Below, in pieces: positions 5,868 through 12,193 of a stretch of DNA of 12,576 bases. Origin of the DNA: Bog-564 sp035509915 (lineage in GTDB: Bacteria; Actinomycetota; Acidimicrobiia; Acidimicrobiales; UBA8190); the NCBI GenBank assembly GCA_035509915.1, contig DATKIB010000093.1, forward strand, positions 1 through 12,576. Direction: 5' to 3'. Under the pieces are notes generated by a model. It saw only the letters and a list, made by a program, of their open reading frames with translations. It ran no database searches and had not been told where the DNA came from. Numbering within the stretch: position 1 is the first letter of the stretch; each line of letters begins with the position of its first letter. Made by a program: the position numbers and the translations under genes.

Positions 5868-6338
5868 GTGCAGTGCCCCTGGTGTCGAGCCCTCGACGAC
5901 AAAGTCGTGGACTCGCGCCTGGCCGAGGACGGCGCTGCGATCCGCAGGCGACGTGAGTGCTTGTCGTGCGGCCGTCGGTTCACCACTTACGAACGGCTCG
6001 AAGAGGCCCCCCTCTGGGTGGCGAAGCGATCCGGACAGCGCGAGCCCTTCGACAGGTCGAAGCTGGTGGCCGGGATGAGAGCCGCCACAAAGAACCGTCC
6101 TGTGAGCGAGGGGGTCCTCGAGGACCTCGCCCAGCAGGTCGAGGAGACCCTGCGCAGCGAGGGCGCCGAGGTGACGAGCCAGCAGATCGGAGTGGCGGTG
6201 CTCGAGCATCTGCGAAGGGTCGACGACGTCGCGTACCTGCGCTTCGCGTCGGTGTACAAGGGCTTCGAGGACGCCGGGGACTTCCAGCGAGAAGTCGGCC
6301 TGCTCACGAAGACCACCGAGCCGAAGCGCAAGGGGTGA
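5868..6338 (+). CDS. nrdR: Transcriptional repressor NrdR
   Basis: NrdR is a zinc- and nucleotide-binding repressor of ribonucleotide reductase genes. The 156-residue protein has the usual length. It carries an N-terminal zinc ribbon with C3, C6 (MQCPWC) and C31, C34 (ECLSCGRRFTTYER), and an ATP-cone domain (about 49-139, from KRSGQREPFDRSKL to YLRFASVYKGFED). The basic run IRRRREC in the ribbon is typical of the DNA-binding face. GTG 5868 gives the canonical MxCPxC start. It lies 39 bases after the LysM gene and 6 before the deacetylase gene. The lexA / LysM / nrdR order is shared with mycobacteria and corynebacteria. No ribonucleotide reductase gene is in the window. I did not find a NrdR box pair here. 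Confidence 0.96.
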   Translation: MQCPWCRALDDKVVDSRLAEDGAAIRRRRECLSCGRRFTTYERLEEAPLWVAKRSGQREPFDRSKLVAGMRAATKNRPVSEGVLEDLAQQVEETLRSEGAEVTSQQIGVAVLEHLRRVDDVAYLRFASVYKGFEDAGDFQREVGLLTKTTEPKRKG

Positions 6339-6344
6339 CGCGAC

Positions 6345-7055
6345 GTGCCCGAGATGATGGAGGCGGTCCCCGACCGGGCGCTCGCAGTCTACGCCCATCC
6401 CGACGACCCCGACGTCTCTTGTGGTGGGACGCTCGCGCTGTGGGCGCGCGAGGGGGCCGAGGTGCACGTGGTCATCTGCACCAACGGCGACAAGGGCACG
6501 TCCGATCCCGCGGTCGACCCGGGCGAGCTGGCACGGTGCCGGGAGAACGAGACGGCCGAAGCGGGGAAGCTCCTCGGGGTCTCGGGCCAGCAGCTGCTCG
6601 GCTACGGCGACGGCGACCTGGCCGACGACCGTGCACTTCGGTGCGAGCTCGTGGCGATCGTGAGGCGGGTTCGCCCTACCACGGTCCTGTGTCCCGACCC
6701 GACCGCAGTCTTCTTCGGTGAGGACTACTTCAATCATCGTGATCACCGCACGATCGGCTTCGCCGTCCTCGACGCGCTTTCGCCCGCCGCGGCCCTTCCG
6801 CACTACTTCCCCGAGGCCGGGCCGGCACATCAGGTCGAGACCGCGCTCATGTCCGGCACGCTCGAGCCCACCATCTGGGTGGACGTGACCACCACGATCG
6901 AGCTGAAGGTGGGAGCCGTTTCGTGCCACCAGAGCCAGTTCACCGACGGGGGCGAGTGGGCTGGTCAGGCGGTGCGACGCCGAGCGGAGGAAGACGGTCG
7001 CCGCTGCGGAGTGTCGTTCGCCGAGGGCTTCCGGCGCCTGCGCCTCGGTGCCTGA
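6345..7055 (+). CDS. PIG-L/LmbE family N-acetylglucosaminyl deacetylase
   Basis: This is a zinc-dependent deacetylase of the family that includes MshB and Mca (mycothiol pathway), BshB and the GlcNAc-PI deacetylases. Over 236 residues it shows the N-terminal AHPDD motif (H18, D20 base, D21 metal), then GGTLALWAREGAEVHVVICTNGDKG, and the second metal motif HRDHRTIG (H131, H134). The metal ligands are complete. The residue after AHPDD is proline rather than the glutamate of classic AHPDDE members, a variant I believe is common in actinobacterial homologues. The substrate cannot be read from sequence; MshB-like or a glycan/natural-product role are both possible. GTG 6345 has AAGGGG nine bases upstream; ATG 6354 and 6357 are alternatives. 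It lies 6 bases after nrdR and overlaps dinB by 8 bases. Confidence 0.88.
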   Translation: MPEMMEAVPDRALAVYAHPDDPDVSCGGTLALWAREGAEVHVVICTNGDKGTSDPAVDPGELARCRENETAEAGKLLGVSGQQLLGYGDGDLADDRALRCELVAIVRRVRPTTVLCPDPTAVFFGEDYFNHRDHRTIGFAVLDALSPAAALPHYFPEAGPAHQVETALMSGTLEPTIWVDVTTTIELKVGAVSCHQSQFTDGGEWAGQAVRRRAEEDGRRCGVSFAEGFRRLRLGA

Positions 7056-8463
7056 CCCTCCACCGGCGCCAGGAGGGGCGGTTGGGCCGGGTGGTCTGGA
7101 CGCGTGCACCGTCCTCCACGTGGACATGGACGCCTTCTTCGCTTCGGTCGAGGTCCTCGACGATCCGAGCCTCGCCGGCAAGCCGCTCGTCGTCGGGGGC
7201 ACCGGCGCCCGCGGAGTAGTCGCGTCGTGCACCTACGAGGCACGTGCATACGGGATCCGTTCGGCGATGTCGGCCTACGAGGCGCGGCGCCGGTGCCCGC
7301 ATGCCGTGTTTCTCCCGGGTCGCTACGAGCGCTACTCGCAGACGAGCGACCGGCTGCACTCGGTGTTCGAGCGGTTCACCCCTCTCGTCGAGCCGATCTC
7401 GCTCGACGAGGCGTTTCTCGACGTGGCGGGGGCCCGACGCTCGGTCGGATCGCCGCCGGCGATCGCTCAGCTCGTGCGCTCGGCGGTGAGGGCGGAGCTG
7501 GGTCTCGAATGCAGTGTCGGAGTGGCCCGCACGAAGCTCCTGGCGAAGCTGGCCTCGAGGGCCGCCAAGCCCGTGCCGTCCCTGTCGGGCACGATGCCCG
7601 GTGCTGGGGTGGTGGTCGTGCCTCCCGACGGCGAGCTGTCTTTCTTACATCCCCTTCCCATCCGGGCCCTGTGGGGTGTGGGGCCTGCCACCGCCAGGCG
7701 CCTCTCCTCGATCGGGGTCGAGACTGTCGGCGATCTCGCGGCGGTCCCCGGCAGCGTCCTTCGCAGGCTGCTCGGCTCCGCCAACGGCGGGCACTTGGCG
7801 GCGTTGTCGAGAGGCGAGGACGCTCGTCCCGTGGTACCTGCGCGTGAAGCCAAGTCGGTGGGCCACGAGGAGACGTTCGCCACCGACCTCCTCGAGCGCC
7901 AAGTGCTGCATCGCCACGTCGTACGCATGTCGGACGCGGTCGCCGACCGCCTGCGCGAGTCCTCGTTGCGCGGCAGGACGGTCACCTTGAAGGTCCGCTA
8001 CCCCGACCGGACGACGATCTCGCGCTCGCAGACCCTCGCCAGCGGCACGTGCTCGGCGCGCGCCATCGCGGCGATGGCCCAGGCGCTGCTCGACGCCGTC
8101 GACGTAGGGCCCGGGCTCCGCCTGCTGGGAGTGTCGGTATCCGGTTTGGTACGAGTCGGCGAGCAGGGTCGCCAGCTGTCGTTCGATAGCGCTCAGGACC
8201 TCGGCGAGGGGGATGGGGCCGACCGCTCCTCGCTCGAAACCTCTCGCGCATCCTCGGACCCCCTTGGGCCTGCCCGCACGCCACCCGATGCTGCTTGGGA
8301 GGAGGTGGAGGCCGCCTTGGCGCAGATCCGCGGCCGTTACGGGCGAACGGCGGTCGCGTCGGCGGCTCTCGCGGGACCCGAGGGGATATCGGTCAAGCGT
8401 CGCGGGGAAGCGCAGTGGGGCCCGAGCGACCGGCGCGGCGGCCGGAGCCCGAGCGCGAGATGA
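7048..8463 (+). CDS. dinB: DNA polymerase IV (Y-family)
   Basis: This is a translesion DNA polymerase. The 471-residue protein has the palm catalytic residues D26 (HVDMDAFFASVE), D120 and E121 (ISLDEAFLD), and the YEARAYGIRSAMS and GVARTKLLAKLAS segments. It also has the helix-hairpin-helix thumb region (PIRALWGVGPATARRLSSIG) and the little-finger domain (KSVGHEETFATDL ... VTLKVRYPDRTTISRSQTL). A QLSFD motif (376-380) is a likely sliding-clamp binding site. A C-terminal extension with EEVEAALAQIRGRYGRTAVA resembles the tail seen in other actinobacterial DinB proteins. It is somewhat longer than E. coli DinB because of an N-terminal extension and this tail. GTG 7048 overlaps the deacetylase stop. 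No LexA box lies directly upstream; SOS control would have to come from the LysM promoter about 1.8 kb upstream. Confidence 0.95.
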   Translation: MPDPPPAPGGAVGPGGLDACTVLHVDMDAFFASVEVLDDPSLAGKPLVVGGTGARGVVASCTYEARAYGIRSAMSAYEARRRCPHAVFLPGRYERYSQTSDRLHSVFERFTPLVEPISLDEAFLDVAGARRSVGSPPAIAQLVRSAVRAELGLECSVGVARTKLLAKLASRAAKPVPSLSGTMPGAGVVVVPPDGELSFLHPLPIRALWGVGPATARRLSSIGVETVGDLAAVPGSVLRRLLGSANGGHLAALSRGEDARPVVPAREAKSVGHEETFATDLLERQVLHRHVVRMSDAVADRLRESSLRGRTVTLKVRYPDRTTISRSQTLASGTCSARAIAAMAQALLDAVDVGPGLRLLGVSVSGLVRVGEQGRQLSFDSAQDLGEGDGADRSSLETSRASSDPLGPARTPPDAAWEEVEAALAQIRGRYGRTAVASAALAGPEGISVKRRGEAQWGPSDRRGGRSPSAR

Positions 8464-8519
8464 CCTTCACGCTGCATCAGCGGCGTGGCGGTGGGGGCGG
8501 ACCCAATCGGAGGCTCTGA
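8460..8519 (+). CDS. Possible 19-codon ORF overlapping the dinB stop
   Basis: ATG 8460 overlaps the dinB stop (ATGA) and opens a frame of 19 codons, MTFTLHQRRGGGGGPNRRL, rich in Gly and Arg. I recognise no family. The overlap could be chance. The rest of the 197-base gap between dinB and the DUF3040 gene holds no gene I can support. Confidence 0.15.
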   Translation: MTFTLHQRRGGGGGPNRRL

Positions 8520-8660
8520 GCAGGGCGTTCCTCCCGGAGCTCCTACTTCGCCGAGCGGTGGAAGAAGTGTGGTGCCGTTGTCTTGCAAAGAATGCTGCGC
8601 GAAGATTGCGCTCGGTTCGCCAGATCAACAGGGCAGATCGAGTCCGGAAGGGAGCCGACG

Positions 8661-9035
8661 TTGCCGCTGTCGGAGCACGAGCAGCGGGTACTCAACGAGT
8701 TGGAGCAGGCCCTCGTTGAGCAGGACCCGGACTTCGCTCACCGGGTTCGCTCCGAGAACGTCTACAGGTACGCGGGCCGGTACCTCAAGTGGTCGGTCCT
8801 GGGGTTCGTCATCGGGCTCGCCGTGATGCTCGCCTTCTTCACGACCTCGGTCGCGGTTGGGTTCGTGGGAGTGCTCATAATGTTCGGCTCGCTCGTCATG
8901 TTCTGGACCAACCTCCGGCGCATGGGCAAGGCGGGTTGGGAGGACATCGGGAGGTCCCTTCGCACCGACGGGATCGGGAACGCCGTCAACGACACGAAGA
9001 GCTGGCTGCGCGACCGGTTCCGACGCAATCGGTAG
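8661..9035 (+). CDS. DUF3040 family two-helix membrane protein
   Basis: The 124-residue protein opens with PLSEHEQRVLNELEQALVEQDPDFAHRV, the signature of DUF3040, a family I know mainly from actinobacteria and whose function is unknown. Two adjacent membrane helices follow (about 44-61, WSVLGFVIGLAVMLAFF; and 63-83, SVAVGFVGVLIMFGSLVMFW), then a basic, polar C-terminal tail (LRRMGKAGWEDIGRSLRTD ... RDRFRRNR). The start is TTG 8661: AAGGGAG lies 6 bases upstream and the encoded (M)PLSEHE matches how the family normally begins. An ATG at 8583 would add 26 unconserved residues and is not preferred. Genes of this family often sit near dinB in actinobacteria, as here, though no functional link is shown. 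Confidence 0.88.
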   Translation: MPLSEHEQRVLNELEQALVEQDPDFAHRVRSENVYRYAGRYLKWSVLGFVIGLAVMLAFFTTSVAVGFVGVLIMFGSLVMFWTNLRRMGKAGWEDIGRSLRTDGIGNAVNDTKSWLRDRFRRNR

Positions 9036-9059
9036 TCCGCACCGACCGCCGGGTCCTGT

Positions 9060-9965
9060 GTGGAGCTCTGCCTGGCCGTCGACATAGGCGGCACCAAGAT
9101 GGCCGCTGGGCTCGTCTCCTCGGACGGGCGGGCGATCCTCCAAGATCGAGTGCCTACCCCACGCAGCGAGGACCCCGAGGAGCTCTTCCGTGCACTGGCG
9201 AGCGTGGTAGCGGGGGTCCTCGGTCGCGCGCAGGGCGCGGTGCCCCGAGGTGGCGGCAGTGTCGTGGTGTGCGGGGTCGGCTGCGGCGGTCCAATGGACC
9301 GCGACGAGGGAACGGTCTCGCCTCTCAACATTCCCGCGTGGCGGGGCTTCCCACTCGACGCGCGGGTGCGCGAGCTCACCGGGCTCGCGGTGAGCGTCGA
9401 CAACGACGCAAAGGCACTCGCGCTCGCAGAGGGCTGGGTGGGAGCCGCACGTGGCAAGGACGACTTCATCGGGATGGTCGTCTCCACGGGAGTCGGAGGA
9501 GGGCTCGTGCTAGGGGGACGGCTCCTGGAGGGCGCGACCGGGAACGCCGGCCACGTCGGTCACGTGATCGTCGAACCGGAGGGTCGTGCATGCAGGTGCG
9601 GAGGACGCGGCTGTCTGGAAGCCGAGGCTTCGGGAATCGCGATCGCAGCAATCACGGGGAGGCCTCCTGCACGAGCTCCCGCGCACGTCGTGTCGCGAAG
9701 CGGCACGATGGTGGGACGGGCGGTCGCGTCTGTGTCGAATTTGCTCGACCTGGACCTCGCAGTGGTGGCGGGATCGGTCGCGCTCGGCTTCGGTGCGCCG
9801 TTCTTCGAGGCGGCTAACGAGGAGCTCCGACGCCGTGCGCGCCTGTCGTTCTCGAAGCGGTGCCGGATCGTGCCGGCGGACCTGGGAGCCCTCGCTCCCC
9901 TGGTCGGAGCAGGAGCGGTGGGCTGGCGTGCCCTGGGGCGTCATCTCGTGGGTTCCGCCGCGTGA
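9060..9965 (+). CDS. ROK family sugar kinase (glucokinase-like)
   Basis: This is an ATP-dependent sugar kinase of the ROK family, probably acting on glucose or a related hexose. The 301-residue protein has the phosphate-binding motif AVDIGGTK (6-13), the catalytic D116 in VDNDAK, the adenosine-site motif STGVGGGLVLGGRLLEG, and a zinc site from H168 and C178, C180, C185 (CRCGGRGCLE), with E187 as a sugar contact. There is no N-terminal helix-turn-helix, so it is a kinase and not a ROK repressor. The usual GxAGExGH motif reads GNAGHVGH: the sugar-contacting glutamate is replaced by H165. This may alter substrate choice. GTG 9060 lies 24 bases after the DUF3040 stop without a clear Shine-Dalgarno. 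Its TGA overlaps the GTG of the next gene. Confidence 0.92.
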   Translation: MELCLAVDIGGTKMAAGLVSSDGRAILQDRVPTPRSEDPEELFRALASVVAGVLGRAQGAVPRGGGSVVVCGVGCGGPMDRDEGTVSPLNIPAWRGFPLDARVRELTGLAVSVDNDAKALALAEGWVGAARGKDDFIGMVVSTGVGGGLVLGGRLLEGATGNAGHVGHVIVEPEGRACRCGGRGCLEAEASGIAIAAITGRPPARAPAHVVSRSGTMVGRAVASVSNLLDLDLAVVAGSVALGFGAPFFEAANEELRRRARLSFSKRCRIVPADLGALAPLVGAGAVGWRALGRHLVGSAA

Positions 9966-10258
9966 CGCTGCCGCGTGCGCGTCTCGGTGGCGGAACGTCC
10001 AGCCCAGCCGGCGCGGCCTGGCTCGTGGTCCGGGCGATCGCTTTGCGCCCTTGGCTGTGGCCGGTGTCCGTGGCCGAAGTGCTTCGTCTCGCCGAGGGAG
10101 GATGGTGGCGACGGTGGCCGCCGCTCCCGATGCCCGCAGCGGAGCTGTGGCGGTTCCGGCTCGAGACCGCCTACGGGGGTGAGGGTGACGTCCCCCCCGA
10201 CGCGAGGGACGTTCGATCCTTCCTCGCCTGGTGCCGCGCGGCCTCGGAATGGCGTTGA
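9962..10258 (+). CDS. Small conserved-looking protein of unknown function
   Basis: The GTG at 9962 overlaps the ROK kinase stop (GTGA) and opens a 98-residue frame, so translation is probably coupled. The sequence has a hydrophobic, Trp-rich stretch (AAWLVVRAIALRPWLWPVSV), then GGWWRRWPPLPMPAAELWRF and a charged end (DARDVRSFLAWCRAASEWR). The pattern ALRPxLWP ... GWWRRWPxLPxP resembles small hypothetical proteins I associate with Acidimicrobiia, but I can attach no function. The single hydrophobic stretch might bind a membrane surface; it is interrupted by Arg and Pro and is not a clear transmembrane helix. Other frames over this region are shadows. Confidence 0.7.
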   Translation: MTLPRARLGGGTSSPAGAAWLVVRAIALRPWLWPVSVAEVLRLAEGGWWRRWPPLPMPAAELWRFRLETAYGGEGDVPPDARDVRSFLAWCRAASEWR

Positions 10259-10347
10259 GGGCTGGTAGGCGACCGACGTACTCGGGTCTGCCTATTCGCC
10301 GGGCCTTCTAGACCGCTCTTTGGCAGGGTGGCCGCCGCGCGTCTTGG

Positions 10348-10353
10348 TAGCCT
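10348..10353 (+). promoter_or_regulatory. Possible -10 element before the HNH gene
   Basis: TAGCCT fits TANNNT and ends 8 bases before the ATG at 10362, which lacks a Shine-Dalgarno. The same hexamer lies 6 bases before the dapD GTG. A leaderless start is suggested. No matching -35 at a normal distance is seen. Confidence 0.35.
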
Positions 10354-10361
10354 CGTGCCTG

Positions 10362-10901
10362 ATGTTCGCGGAGGATGGCGCCGGTGCCCGGGGAACGAGC
10401 CGAGCGCTGGTCCTGAACGCCACCTTCGAGCCTCTGGGCATCGTCTCCACGCGAAGAGCACTGCTTCTCGTGCTGGCCACCAAGGCGGAGCTCGTCCACG
10501 CCACGGACCGCCTCTTCCGCTCCGAGCGGACAGCGCTTCCCGAGCCGTCGATAGTGCGCCTCGCGCGTTACGTCCGCGTCCCTCACGACCGCAACTTGGC
10601 GGTCAACCGGCGCACCGTGTTCGCACGCGACGACCACAGGTGCCAGTACTGCGGGTCGACGGCGGAGAGCATCGACCACGTGGTGCCGCGCAGCCGCGGG
10701 GGCCTGCACGTGTGGGACAACGTCGTCGCCGCCTGCAGGAGGTGCAACACCCGTAAGGAGGACCGGCTCCCGCACGAGGTCGGTCTCGTGCTACGCAGCC
10801 CTCCGGTCGCCCCGAGGCAGCGGGTATGGCTGATGGCCACCAACGGCGCGGCGCCCGACGAATGGGTGCCATACCTCGGTGAGGAATCGCTCACTGCATG
10901 A
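10362..10901 (+). CDS. HNH endonuclease family protein
   Basis: The 179-residue protein starts with RALVLNATFEPLGIVSTRRAL, a conserved opening of a widespread actinobacterial HNH family. It carries a zinc-bound HNH nuclease core: C94 and C97 (CQYCG), D105-H106 (SIDHVVPRSRGG), N120 (WDNVVAAC), and C125/C128-N129 (CRRCNTRKEDR). The catalytic histidine and all zinc cysteines are present. The family resembles housekeeping nucleases of unknown target; I see no restriction-modification partner, phage gene or toxin-delivery domain nearby. ATG 10362 is preferred over an in-frame TTG at 10320 because the conserved region begins shortly after it and a possible -10 lies just upstream. The 103 bases before it form the gap after the ROK operon. 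Confidence 0.88.
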   Translation: MFAEDGAGARGTSRALVLNATFEPLGIVSTRRALLLVLATKAELVHATDRLFRSERTALPEPSIVRLARYVRVPHDRNLAVNRRTVFARDDHRCQYCGSTAESIDHVVPRSRGGLHVWDNVVAACRRCNTRKEDRLPHEVGLVLRSPPVAPRQRVWLMATNGAAPDEWVPYLGEESLTA

Positions 10902-10934
10902 GCAGGAAGAGCACAGGAGGCCCGGCTCGTCCGG

Positions 10935-11720
10935 GTGCGCCGATCGCTCGGGGGTCTCTGGGCGCCCCGCAGCACCGGGGCTGACCGGCGCGAGGTGGGA
11001 CCCGGCAGAGGATGGACCGTCGAGCATCGCAGTGGCACAGCCGGCTCGTTGTGCGCCACGTGGCCTCCACCAGAGCAAGCCGGCAGGCGTGTCGTGGCCA
11101 CATGCGTCGTCACCGAGATGGCGTTGGTGCTCGGGAGCACCCAACGCGAGGAAGTGGTGGCGATGGGGCCGCGGGCGAAAGGCGAGGTGGCGTTGGCGAG
11201 GCGGCCGGCCGGGGGAGGGGCCGTGCTCGTGGATCGCGGTGCGCAGTTGTGGATCGACTTCTGGTTGCCTCGCGACGACGGCCTTTGGGAGGACGACGTA
11301 GTCGGGGCCGCGGTTTGGGCCGGCGAGGCATGGGCCGCAGCCCTCGAGTCTCTCGGGGTGATCGACCTCGAGGTGCACCGTGGTCGCTGCGTCGCCACGT
11401 CGTGGTCTTCTCTGGTCTGCTTCGCGGGCCTCGGTCCGGGGGAGGTGAGCGTCGCAGGAGCCAAGGTCGTCGGTCTGGCGCAACGACGGACCCGCGATGG
11501 AGCGAGGTTCATGAGCGTCGCCAACATGTCGTGGGACCCGGCTCGGATCCTGGGGTTCCTGGATCTGGAGGACGACCGAGGGGAAGATGCGGCAGTCCAA
11601 CTGGCCCACTGCGCGCGCGGGATCGACGAGCTGATACCTCGTGGGTCCGGCGTCGACCCCGCCGGCGGCGGGGCCCTTCTCGCTCTACTCGAGAGCGCGC
11701 TGCACCGGGCACTGCCCTGA
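10935..11720 (+). CDS. Lipoate ligase / octanoyltransferase-fold protein
   Basis: The protein belongs to the biotin/lipoyl ligase-transferase fold, which attaches lipoyl or octanoyl groups to lysines of lipoate-dependent enzymes. Seen in order are ALVLGSTQ (63-70), the acyl-binding RRPAGGGAVLVD (89-100), WIDFWLP, and CFAGLGPGEVSVAGAKVVGLAQRR (162-185). The conserved lysine is K177. C162 stands where LipM octanoyltransferases carry their nucleophilic cysteine, so an amidotransferase or transferase role is as likely as ATP-dependent ligation. The usual FHDxGN after the GGG loop is not conserved. Length is 261 residues from GTG 10935, with AGGAGG 14 bases upstream; GTG 10995 (241 residues) starts closer to the conserved WTVEHRSG region and may be the real start. 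It converges on the DUF1634 gene across a GC hairpin. Confidence 0.82.
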   Translation: MRRSLGGLWAPRSTGADRREVGPGRGWTVEHRSGTAGSLCATWPPPEQAGRRVVATCVVTEMALVLGSTQREEVVAMGPRAKGEVALARRPAGGGAVLVDRGAQLWIDFWLPRDDGLWEDDVVGAAVWAGEAWAAALESLGVIDLEVHRGRCVATSWSSLVCFAGLGPGEVSVAGAKVVGLAQRRTRDGARFMSVANMSWDPARILGFLDLEDDRGEDAAVQLAHCARGIDELIPRGSGVDPAGGGALLALLESALHRALP

Positions 11721-11747
11721 GCGCGTCCCCGGCCCGCCCGCGAACGA

Positions 11748-11768
11748 CGGCGGCTGTCTCAGCCGCCG
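11748..11768. terminator. GC-rich hairpin between convergent genes
   Basis: CGGCGGCT (11748-11755) and AGCCGCCG (11761-11768) form a perfect 8-bp stem with a 5-base loop. It begins 27 bases after the stop of the lipoate-family gene and covers the last two codons and stop of the DUF1634 gene on the other strand. There is no T-run on either side, so it would be a weak or factor-aided terminator, though it could serve both strands. Confidence 0.45.
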
Positions 11769-12193
11769 ATCGCGAACGAGCCGATCAGCACGGCCAGCAC
11801 GGCCAGGGTGATGAGCACGAAGCGCCGGTCGCGGTCGAGGGCGAAGCCCACCGTGCTCACCGCCACCCGCAGGACCGGCGTGGCGATCAACAGCAGAAGC
11901 CCCAGCATGACCAGAGCAGGTCCGCGGCCGTGTGCGGCCCCGCTCAAGACCGATGCCACCGTGTGCGGAGCCGCCAGTCCGCTCGGGCGAAGGACGCCGC
12001 GCCGGAGCTGAGCAACGGCCCGGCGCGTCGATGACCGCGAGGCGGAGGACACGAGAGTGAGAGCGACGCCTGCGCAGACCACGAGCGAGCTGATCGACAC
12101 CCCGGCCCGTAGCACTCCGCAGACCCCTCGTTCGAGACGTGGAGAGGTCGTCACGTTGCTGCTGGCATCCGACGGGTCGTCGGGATTCCTCAC
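11759..12193 (-). CDS. DUF1634 family membrane protein
   Basis: The 144-residue protein has three predicted membrane helices: VLRAGVSISSLVVCAGVALTLV, then PALVMLGLLLLIATPVLRVAVSTVGF, and FVLITLAVLAVLIGSFAIG. The second contains the ATPxxRV motif I associate with DUF1634. The family's function is unknown. It is regularly encoded beside TauE/SafE permeases, as here, and may be an accessory subunit. The GTG start (12193) overlaps the permease stop by 4 bases, so the pair is translationally coupled. An in-frame start nearer the first helix is not evident. The hydrophilic N-terminus of about 28 residues is Ser/Asp/Thr-rich. Confidence 0.85.
   Translation of the reverse strand: MRNPDDPSDASSNVTTSPRLERGVCGVLRAGVSISSLVVCAGVALTLVSSASRSSTRRAVAQLRRGVLRPSGLAAPHTVASVLSGAAHGRGPALVMLGLLLLIATPVLRVAVSTVGFALDRDRRFVLITLAVLAVLIGSFAIGG

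Noticed and set aside
5538..7232. A 564-codon open frame on the - strand
   Set aside because: It lies opposite the LysM gene, nrdR, the deacetylase gene and part of dinB, all with clear family motifs. Its translation shows no recognisable domain. Long antisense frames are expected in such GC-rich DNA.
8578..8607. TTGTCT-N17-GAAGAT as a promoter for the DUF3040 gene
   Set aside because: The -10 is a poor match and no other signal supports it; it may be real, but I cannot support it.
10285..10314. GGTCT ... AGACC inverted repeat after the 98-residue gene, with CTCTTT soon after
   Set aside because: Only a 5-bp stem with a 20-base loop, too weak to call a terminator.
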